From: Candidatus Kapaibacterium sp.
Lineage (GTDB): Bacteria > Bacteroidota > Ignavibacteria > Palsa-1295
Assembly: GCA_025450975.1 (NCBI GenBank)
Contig: JANWLI010000018.1
Coordinates: forward strand, 1 to 7,754
DNA: 7,754 nt
Direction of reading: 5' to 3'
Below, piece after piece: positions 1 to 4,700 of this stretch. A program made the translations under genes and the position numbers. The notes under the pieces are model-generated. The model saw nothing but the letters and a program-made list of their open reading frames with translations, was not told where the DNA came from and made no database searches. The stretch's first letter is position 1; each line of letters starts with the position of its first letter.

Positions 1-2
1 AC

Positions 3-74
3 TGGGGTGTCGCCAAGCGGTAAGGCAGCGCCCTTTGGAGGCGCCATTCGTTGGTTCGAATCCAGCCACCCCAG
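3..74 (+). tRNA. tRNA-Gln (anticodon UUG)
   Basis: The acceptor stem TGGGGTG (3-9) pairs exactly with CACCCCA (67-73), leaving G74 as discriminator. The anticodon stem GCGCC (28-32) pairs with GGCGC (40-44) around the loop CTTTGGA, giving anticodon TTG at 35-37, which reads CAA/CAG glutamine codons. The T arm carries the usual TTCGAAT loop. The U1-A72 acceptor pair is typical of bacterial tRNA-Gln. The genome does not encode the 3' CCA (G74 is followed by CAA), so it must be added after transcription. The gene lies just upstream of prs on the same strand and may be co-transcribed with it. Confidence 0.96.
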
Positions 75-80
75 CAATTA

Positions 81-154
81 AAGTTAAAAGTAAAAAGTCA
101 AAAGTAAAAATTTGACTTAACTTCTTTTGACTTTTAACTTTTGACTTTTAACTT
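81..154. repeat. AT-rich heptamer inverted repeat between tRNA-Gln and prs
   Basis: The arms 81-110 and 125-154 are reverse complements at 27 of 30 positions, separated by a 14-base spacer. Each arm is itself an array of the heptamer AAAAGTN (or its complement NACTTTT), with N varying between A, C and T. Transcribed, it would form a long but weak A-U hairpin that could act as a terminator or processing site after the tRNA. It ends only 5 bases before the prs start codon. Such heptamer arrays may be dispersed in this genome, which cannot be seen here. Confidence 0.75.
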
Positions 155-159
155 GACCC

Positions 160-1104
160 GTGCCCCAGCTTAAGATCGTTACCGGACGGAGCAATCCGTC
201 GTTTGCAGCCAAGATCGCTAAAGCGCTTGATACGCGGCTGACAAATGCGCAGATCAAGAACTTCTCCGACGGAGAACTCTGGGTGAAGTATGACGAGAAT
301 ATTCGCGGCGTCGATCTCTACATTGTGCAGAGCACGATTCCGCCGGCAGAAAATCTGATGGAAATGCTTATGCTCATCGATGCTGCCAGACGCGCAAGCG
401 CCTATCGCATCACGGCCGTGCTTCCGTATTTCGGCTATGCACGTCAGGATCGTAAAGACCAGCCGCGCGTTGCGATCACGAGCAAGCTCGTGGCAAATTT
501 GATAACCGAAGCCGGCGCCGATCGCATCATCTCGATGGATCTGCACGCGCCCCAGCTTCAAGGGTTCTTTGACATTCCGTTCGATCACTTGTACGCGTCG
601 AATGCGTTCTACAAGCATTTCCGCGACGAGAAACTGAAGAACATCGCCATCGCTTCGCCCGATGTGGGCGGCTCGAAGATGGCGCGTGGATTCGCAAAGC
701 GTTTCGATGCAGAGCTGATCATTATCGATAAGCGCCGTCCCGCACCGAACGTCGCCGAAGTGATGAATATCATCGGCGATCCCGAAGGCAGAGATATCAT
801 TCTCGTCGACGATCTTATCGATACCGGTGGCACCTTCACCAACGCTGCGAAAGCATTGAAGGACGCCGGCGCAAACCGCGTCTTTGGCGCCTGCTCGCAT
901 GCCGTGCTTTCGGCCAATGCGATCGAGCGTATCGAAGATTCGCCGCTCAAGTATCTGCTCGTCACGGACTCGATCCCGATGAAACGCTCATCGAATAAGA
1001 TCGTCGTCAAGTCCGTCGCCAAGCTCTTCGCCGAGGCGATTCGCCGCACGAATAGCGACAAGAGCATCAGCTCGCTCTTCGACGAGAACGGAAAGAAGAA
1101 ATAG
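160..1104 (+). CDS. prs: Ribose-phosphate pyrophosphokinase (PRPP synthase)
   Basis: This cytoplasmic enzyme makes PRPP from ribose 5-phosphate and ATP, supplying purine, pyrimidine, histidine, tryptophan and NAD synthesis. The 314-residue length is normal for class I bacterial enzymes. Visible motifs in order are FSDGE (35-39), the ATP-binding stretch RQDRKDQPR (95-103), the family signature DLHAPQLQGFF (127-137), the flexible catalytic loop KRRP (191-194), and the PRPP/ribose-phosphate loop VDDLIDTGGT (216-225). All expected key residues are present, so it should be active. The start is GTG at 160: an in-frame TGA at 154-156 rules out anything longer, and the protein begins as family members do. 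No Shine-Dalgarno sequence precedes it; the upstream sequence is the AT-rich inverted repeat. It is followed by rplY and pth in the common prs-ctc-pth order. Confidence 0.97.
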   Translation: MPQLKIVTGRSNPSFAAKIAKALDTRLTNAQIKNFSDGELWVKYDENIRGVDLYIVQSTIPPAENLMEMLMLIDAARRASAYRITAVLPYFGYARQDRKDQPRVAITSKLVANLITEAGADRIISMDLHAPQLQGFFDIPFDHLYASNAFYKHFRDEKLKNIAIASPDVGGSKMARGFAKRFDAELIIIDKRRPAPNVAEVMNIIGDPEGRDIILVDDLIDTGGTFTNAAKALKDAGANRVFGACSHAVLSANAIERIEDSPLKYLLVTDSIPMKRSSNKIVVKSVAKLFAEAIRRTNSDKSISSLFDENGKKK

Positions 1105-1115
1105 TTTTTATTACG

Positions 1116-1139
1116 CCTCCCATGCTTACGCATGCGGGG
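1116..1139 (+). other. Hairpin in the prs-rplY spacer
   Basis: Bases 1116-1125 pair with 1130-1139 around a TTAC tetraloop: nine pairs including one G-T, with one C-C mismatch. No T-run follows (AAAACAT comes next), so it is a poor intrinsic terminator. It could instead be an mRNA-processing or stabilising element between prs and rplY. Its function is unknown. Confidence 0.4.
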
Positions 1140-1213
1140 GAAAACATATTCACCAGCGCTGTTGGGCACTGCTCGTATAGACGTAAGTGTGCAGCAGCTG
1201 ATGAAAGGCAATC

Positions 1214-1846
1214 ATGTCAGACATCCTACTTAAAGCAGAACCGCGTACCGCCCTCGGCGGCGCAACTGCCAAGACTCTCCGCGCTTCGGGCCGCGTTCCG
1301 GGCGTACTCTATGGCCACGGCGAAGCATCGACCGCTTTCCATGTGAAAGAGCTCGATCTCCGTCCGCTTATCTTCACGCAGGAAACGCACGTTGTGAAGC
1401 TCGCGCTCGGCGCCGACGAAACACGCTGCATTCTCCGTGCCGTGCAGTTCGACCCGATCACCGATCGCGTTAACCACATCGATCTTCTGATCCTGCATGC
1501 AGGCGAGAAGATCACGATCGACGTTCCGGTTATCATCACCGGCTCGTCCGTTGGCGTGCGTGATGGTGGTATTGTCGATCACGTCATGCACAAGCTGACG
1601 ATCGAAGTGCTTCCGGATCATATCCCGGAGAGTATTCTCGTCGACATCTCCGATCTCAAGATCAGCCAGTCGATCCATATCAAGCAGCTACCGGCAACCG
1701 ATAAGTACTCGATCCTCGGCGATGAAAACGCCGTGATCGTGGCTGTCGTACCGCCGAAGACAACGGACGATACGGCAACACCGGTGACCGAGATCACCGA
1801 GCCCGAGCAGATCCAGGCCAAGGGCAAGAAAGAAGAAGAAGCCTAA
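1214..1846 (+). CDS. rplY: Large ribosomal subunit protein bL25, long CTC/TL5 type
   Basis: bL25 binds 5S rRNA in the central protuberance of the 50S subunit. At 210 residues this is the two-domain CTC form rather than the short E. coli form of about 95. The N-terminal 5S-binding domain spans roughly residues 1-95, with SGRVPGVLYG (25-34) and VQFDPITDRVNHIDL (77-91). The C-terminal beta domain spans about 98-182 and includes GVRDGGIVDHVMHKLTIEVL (114-133). A charged low-complexity tail rich in Thr, Glu and Lys follows (183-210). The ATG at 1214 has GAAAGG at 1203-1208, the only reasonable Shine-Dalgarno-like site in the window. The gene sits 109 bases after prs and is followed by a strong terminator. 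CTC proteins are linked to stress in Bacillus; nothing here shows such regulation. Confidence 0.96.
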   Translation: MSDILLKAEPRTALGGATAKTLRASGRVPGVLYGHGEASTAFHVKELDLRPLIFTQETHVVKLALGADETRCILRAVQFDPITDRVNHIDLLILHAGEKITIDVPVIITGSSVGVRDGGIVDHVMHKLTIEVLPDHIPESILVDISDLKISQSIHIKQLPATDKYSILGDENAVIVAVVPPKTTDDTATPVTEITEPEQIQAKGKKEEEA

Positions 1847-1871
1847 TTCTGACTTCTCTATGTTTATAAAG

Positions 1872-1906
1872 AGACCTGCAAGTATCCGCTTGCAGGTCTT
1901 TTTTTT
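1872..1906 (+). terminator. Rho-independent terminator after rplY
   Basis: An 11-bp perfect stem (1872-1882 with 1889-1899, arm AGACCTGCAAG) has a 6-base loop and runs into eight T residues (1899-1906). It lies 26 bases after the rplY stop. This is the strongest intrinsic terminator in the window and separates prs-rplY from pth. Confidence 0.94.
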
Positions 1907-1911
1907 GAATC

Positions 1912-1951
1912 CCCTTTGCTTCCTTAGCGTTGCACTTCGCGACCTTTGCGT
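1912..1951 (-). repeat. Short dispersed repeat, copy 1 (ACGCAAAGG-type)
   Basis: Read on the minus strand, 1951-1935 gives ACGCAAAGGTCGCGAAG. This matches 15 of 17 bases of 4527-4543 in the hppA upstream region. Further minus-strand units CGCTAAGG (about 1922-1929) and GCAAAGGG (1912-1919) continue the same pattern of alternating GCAAAG and GCTAAG words. It lies between the rplY terminator and the pth start. It codes for nothing visible; its function is unknown. Confidence 0.65.
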
Positions 1952-1966
1952 TAAATTGTTGAAGTC

Positions 1967-2533
1967 TTGAAAGTATTTATCGGACTCGGTAACCCCGGCA
2001 CCGCTTACGACGGCACACGCCATAACATCGGCTTTGCCGTCGTCGATGCGCTCGAACGTACATTTGAAAATTCTTCCGGCTGGAAAGCAGGGAAGGGCTC
2101 CTACTATTTTGCAAAAGGAAAACACCGCGCCGAAGATATACTCGTTGTCAAGCCGACAACGTACATGAATCACTCCGGCCGCGCCGTGCGAGATGTTCTG
2201 CAGTTCTACAAAGCCGAGCGCGCCGATCTGTGTGTGATCACCGACGATATCGCACTCCCCCTGGGAAAGCTTCGCATGCGATTGCAAGGATCCGACGGCG
2301 GACATAACGGCCTTGCTTCGTGCATTCTCGAACTTGGCTCCGATGAATTTGCGCGGCTGCGCTGTGGTGTCGGCAACGATTTCCGCGTCGGCGAGCAATC
2401 GCGCTACGTCCTATCTCAGTTTAAAGCCGACGAGAGGGAAATGGTGACGGATATGATCGCTCGGACACTGACAACTTGTGAAGATATCGCAAACTTCGGT
2501 TTTGAGAAAGCTGTAAGCAAAGTAAAGGTTTAA
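1967..2533 (+). CDS. pth: Peptidyl-tRNA hydrolase (Pth family)
   Basis: The enzyme cleaves the ester bond of peptidyl-tRNAs that drop off ribosomes, recycling tRNA; it is usually essential. Length (188 residues) is typical. Family motifs are present in order: GLGNPG (6-11, with Asn9), TRHNIGF (17-23, with His19 matching catalytic His20 of E. coli), TTYMNHSG (64-71, with Asn68), DDIALPLGK (93-101, with the catalytic-site Asp93) and GGHNGL (111-116, with Asn114). The start is TTG at 1967. An in-frame TAA at 1952-1954 leaves no ATG or GTG, and MKVFIGLGNPG is the standard family N-terminus. No Shine-Dalgarno site is evident, so translation may be modest. It follows rplY across a terminator, so it needs its own promoter or read-through. 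Confidence 0.96.
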   Translation: MKVFIGLGNPGTAYDGTRHNIGFAVVDALERTFENSSGWKAGKGSYYFAKGKHRAEDILVVKPTTYMNHSGRAVRDVLQFYKAERADLCVITDDIALPLGKLRMRLQGSDGGHNGLASCILELGSDEFARLRCGVGNDFRVGEQSRYVLSQFKADEREMVTDMIARTLTTCEDIANFGFEKAVSKVKV

Positions 2534-2540
2534 GACTAGC

Positions 2541-2564
2541 GAGGGGATCACTCTCATGCCCCTC
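2541..2564 (+). other. Hairpin downstream of pth
   Basis: GAGGGG (2541-2546) pairs with CCCCTC (2559-2564) across a 12-base loop, seven bases after the pth stop. No T-run follows immediately, so it is at best a weak 3'-end or mRNA-stability structure. Confidence 0.3.
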
Positions 2565-2671
2565 ACTCTTGTCCGATCGATGATACGAGAACGAAGATTA
2601 CCACCGACCTTGTACATAACCACCCCTTGATTTTACTACAAGGAAAGTGCAAAACTATCCAGATGTTGGCA

Positions 2672-2694
2672 GCATAAAAAATGCATTTTTTTTT
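2672..2694 (+). terminator. Possible weak terminator/palindrome with T-run
   Basis: GCAT (2672-2675) can pair with ATGC (2681-2684) just before nine T residues (2686-2694). Alternatively, AAAAAATGCATTTTTT (2676-2691) is a perfect 16-base palindrome. The stem is short and AT-rich, so termination of pth transcripts here is only possible, not convincing. It lies about 140 bases after the pth stop. Confidence 0.3.
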
Positions 2695-2732
2695 AAAACC
2701 TTAGTAATTGCCGGGTCGGGGGGTAATAAGTA

Positions 2733-2740
2733 TATATTTG
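2733..2740 (+). promoter_or_regulatory. Candidate Bacteroidota-type promoter -7 box (TATATTTG)
   Basis: TATATTTG matches the TAnnTTTG consensus of the -7 element used by Bacteroidota primary sigma factors. It lies about 55 bases upstream of the ATG at 2795. A TTG at 2708-2710 could serve as the -33 element, though the 22-base spacing is slightly long. The match is good but the motif is short, and chance cannot be excluded. Confidence 0.35.
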
Positions 2741-2794
2741 TATCGTTAGAATAGGGTTACTTTTCACACACAAGCCAGATAAGTCGTTGTAGGA

Positions 2795-4210
2795 ATGCTA
2801 CAGATCGAACTACTGCTCCGGACATTGACGAAGCCGGAGGTAGACCTTGTTAAAAAGATTAACGTCAGGGGGAAGCAACGCCAGGTGCTACTCGCGCTTA
2901 TCCAGGGACGGGAGCAAGGACACCGGGTTCGCGCACATGACCTCGGGCTCTCGCCAGAACACTTCCACCAGATACTCTCCGTCTTGTTGCAAAAGTGCTA
3001 TGCAACCCTAGCAGGAAACGATCTCCTTGAAGTTGCTACGCTCCTTATTTCGAAAAATCTCACGAAGCTCCTTCATCAGCAACTGAAATTATTGGAAGTG
3101 CGCCTCAAGGACGCACCACGATCCGAGCAGGAAGCGTTTTACCGGATGGCCTTTGAAACGTCGCAATGGATCACCTATGACGACGTGATTCTTCCGCTCG
3201 TCAAGCACTTCGGCAAACGGTACCTGCAGGTTAAAGCACATCCACGACTCGGAGACAACTTATTTATCGAGATTCGTATACTCCGCAATACGATCTCCGA
3301 AGTTTACGGCGCCGGAATTCCGGGTGCTGAAAAAAAGAAACGGTTATGGTTGAAGCTCGAATCCTATCGTGCCAAAGTCTATGCGCTTGATAATGAGAAA
3401 GCTCGGTATCAGCTACACTGCGCGTTCTGTGAATATTACATTCTCGTTGCACGCGACCCCTTAGCCGCCTTTACGCACCTGCATGCTGCCGAACAGTATG
3501 TTCACGCTATTGTCGAACCGTTGCAGAATGAGGAGCGGAGTTTTCTTGCCGCCCAACACGCCGATATCGAACTCATGCTCGGCAATTACCAGCAAGCGTA
3601 CGACCGGTACACACAGATCTGGTGCGCACCGGAGATGGCGCTCTTCGTCCGCAGAAGTTTTTATCATACGATCCGCTTCGCCGAAGTGGCGACGATCGTC
3701 GGCGACCGCAGTCGAGCAGTTGCTATTCTTGACGAACACATCGATCGGGGAAGGGAAAACCTCTTCTTGTGTAGCAAGCTCATGCGCTATATTGTCATCG
3801 CGCTCCTTGAAGGCGAGGTGGAGAAAGCACGAACGCTCATTGATGAGGCATTTAAGTATAACTCCGGTAAATCCTATGCATACTTTACCGATGTCCGCAC
3901 TCGCTTTCTCGAAGTTGCGTGCGCCTATATTGCCGGGGATTGGCAGCTTGCTTCGTCGCTGATCACCCGCGCCCTGCAGTTTATTCGTCGCAAGAAGGTC
4001 CGGGTCATTAACAGCGACTTCGGGTACTACTTCAAGTACATCGAGGCTGCAATTCGCTATCAGGAAACAGGTAAGCCTATTCCGGCAAAAGTAGAGGAGC
4101 GCATCAAGCGCACCGGCCATTTCCGCTTCTTCGCCCTCGTTCTCGACCAGATCTCCGCCGGCGTCAAGACACTTAAGACTATGCTCGTCTTTGGGGTGCT
4201 GACGATATAG
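2795..4210 (+). CDS. Unrecognised helical protein with TPR-like repeats
   Basis: I do not recognise this 471-residue protein. It looks soluble, with no signal peptide or membrane segment, and is almost wholly alpha-helical. Residues about 1-70 contain a possible helix-turn-helix-like part (VRAHDLGLSPEHFHQILSVL, 45-64). From about residue 247 come four helix pairs resembling TPR units: near 249-276, 288-320, 327-356 and 366-396, each with a small-residue turn such as MLGNYQQAYDRY or LLEGEVEKARTLIDEAF. The overall plan recalls uncharacterised Bacteroidota proteins that start with a 'L-x-S-L-T-K' helix and continue as helical repeats; that resemblance is from memory and uncertain. TPR-like folds usually bind proteins, but no partner is visible. 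ATG 2795 is the first start after an in-frame TAA (2780-2782). It has its own candidate promoter and no obvious operon partner. Confidence 0.85.
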   Translation: MLQIELLLRTLTKPEVDLVKKINVRGKQRQVLLALIQGREQGHRVRAHDLGLSPEHFHQILSVLLQKCYATLAGNDLLEVATLLISKNLTKLLHQQLKLLEVRLKDAPRSEQEAFYRMAFETSQWITYDDVILPLVKHFGKRYLQVKAHPRLGDNLFIEIRILRNTISEVYGAGIPGAEKKKRLWLKLESYRAKVYALDNEKARYQLHCAFCEYYILVARDPLAAFTHLHAAEQYVHAIVEPLQNEERSFLAAQHADIELMLGNYQQAYDRYTQIWCAPEMALFVRRSFYHTIRFAEVATIVGDRSRAVAILDEHIDRGRENLFLCSKLMRYIVIALLEGEVEKARTLIDEAFKYNSGKSYAYFTDVRTRFLEVACAYIAGDWQLASSLITRALQFIRRKKVRVINSDFGYYFKYIEAAIRYQETGKPIPAKVEERIKRTGHFRFFALVLDQISAGVKTLKTMLVFGVLTI

Positions 4211-4410
4211 AATCCTGAGTGAGATACTTTCCCCTCAATACCTCGATCTCTGCGTCGCTGACGCGACTTCGAATGTGATCCATCGTTGTCTCCACCCGTA
4301 GGGACACGCCGCTCGTGTCCGTCTTTCGGATACGCGTCCATGTGATAGGTAACATTGACATGCTTCGTTTTAACGTAATCATTGATTACCTGGGTGACGG
4401 TCCTTTTTAG
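4179..4410 (-). pseudogene. Possible decayed minus-strand coding remnant
   Basis: Two overlapping minus-strand frames are open here and each looks protein-like in a different part. One, open from 4410, reads VTQVINDYVKTKHVNVTY and continues through MDAYPKDG before becoming Arg-rich and unnatural. The other, with an ATG at 4382 and a TAG at 4179, reads plausibly only in its later part: SGVSLRVETTMDHI, then SDAEIEVLRGKYLTQ. A single frameshift near 4310-4335 would join the two good halves. It overlaps the last 32 bases of the upstream gene, tail to tail. No family is recognised. It could equally be chance, or an intact small ORF at 4179-4382. Confidence 0.2.
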
Positions 4411-4447
4411 TTACGTCGTAGCCATACCTCTGCCCTCACTCCGGCCC

Positions 4448-4475
4448 CCCTCTCCCGCCTCAGCGGGGTAGAGGG
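4448..4475. repeat. GC-rich palindromic hairpin
   Basis: CCCTCTCCCGC (4448-4458) pairs with 4463-4475 around a CTCA loop: five pairs, a two-base GT bulge (4468-4469), then six more pairs. CACT (4437-4440) and AGTG (4476-4479) could extend it. No T-run follows on either side, so it is not a standard terminator. It resembles the short palindromes often scattered between genes in bacteria. Confidence 0.5.
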
Positions 4476-4494
4476 AGTGTAAATTTCCCTTTGT

Positions 4495-4564
4495 GCTCTT
4501 TGCGTGAAACTCAACTGGGTTGGCTTACGCAAAGGCCGCTAAGAAGACGCAAAGAGCGCTAAGG
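4495..4564. repeat. Short dispersed repeat, copy 2, with internal inverted repeat
   Basis: GCTCTTTGCGT (4495-4505) is the exact reverse complement of ACGCAAAGAGC (4547-4557). Between and beside them are ACGCAAAGGCC (4527-4537), GCTAAG (4538-4543) and GCTAAGG (4558-4564), so about 20-base units recur in tandem. Bases 4527-4543 match copy 1 (1951-1935, minus strand) at 15 of 17 positions. No coding capacity is visible. It could be a non-autonomous mobile repeat or a structural RNA or DNA site. Confidence 0.7.
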
Positions 4565-4700
4565 TGTATATTCCCTTTAATTCTGAGGTTATCCCCATTT
4601 GGCGGCTCTCGCCCCCCGACCTCTCATTTCCTTCGTATTTTCGTAGTTTCTATATCGGAAACCCGCTAAATTTTCAAATTAACCTCATTATTCTCTTAGA

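Larger units (their letters stand above)
4211..4700. other. Gene-poor spacer upstream of hppA
   Basis: This 490-base stretch contains no convincing intact gene. In order it holds the possible minus-strand remnant (to 4410), a GC-rich hairpin (4448-4475), a dispersed palindromic repeat (4495-4564), and then an AT-rich leader before hppA. The leader includes TAAATTTT at 4667-4674, a 7-of-8 match to the TAnnTTTG -7 box, 26 bases before the hppA ATG; it is a weak promoter candidate. A stretch at 4629-4646 (CTTCGTATTTTCGTAG) looks repeat-like but has no partner in the window. No clear terminator for the upstream gene is seen. Confidence 0.6.

Noticed and set aside
81..154. CRISPR array reading of the AAAAGTN heptamer repeats
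   Set aside because: The units are only 7 bases, contiguous and without spacers, and no cas genes are nearby.
148..900. Long minus-strand ORF (250 codons) opposite prs
   Set aside because: It lies antisense to a clear prs gene with all motifs, and its own translation resembles no protein family. It is a shadow of prs codon bias.
1161..1186. Possible -35/-10 pair (TTGGGC and TATAGA) before rplY
   Set aside because: The spacing is only about 8 bases, so it cannot work as a standard promoter; rplY is more simply read from upstream of prs.
1688..2398. Minus-strand ORF of 236 codons across rplY end and pth
   Set aside because: It runs antisense through two confirmed genes and a terminator, with a low-complexity Phe-rich stretch from the rplY tail codons. 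There is no sign of a real product.
2411..2623. 70-codon minus-strand ORF over the pth 3' end
   Set aside because: Most of it is antisense to pth; there is no recognisable domain and no promoter for it.
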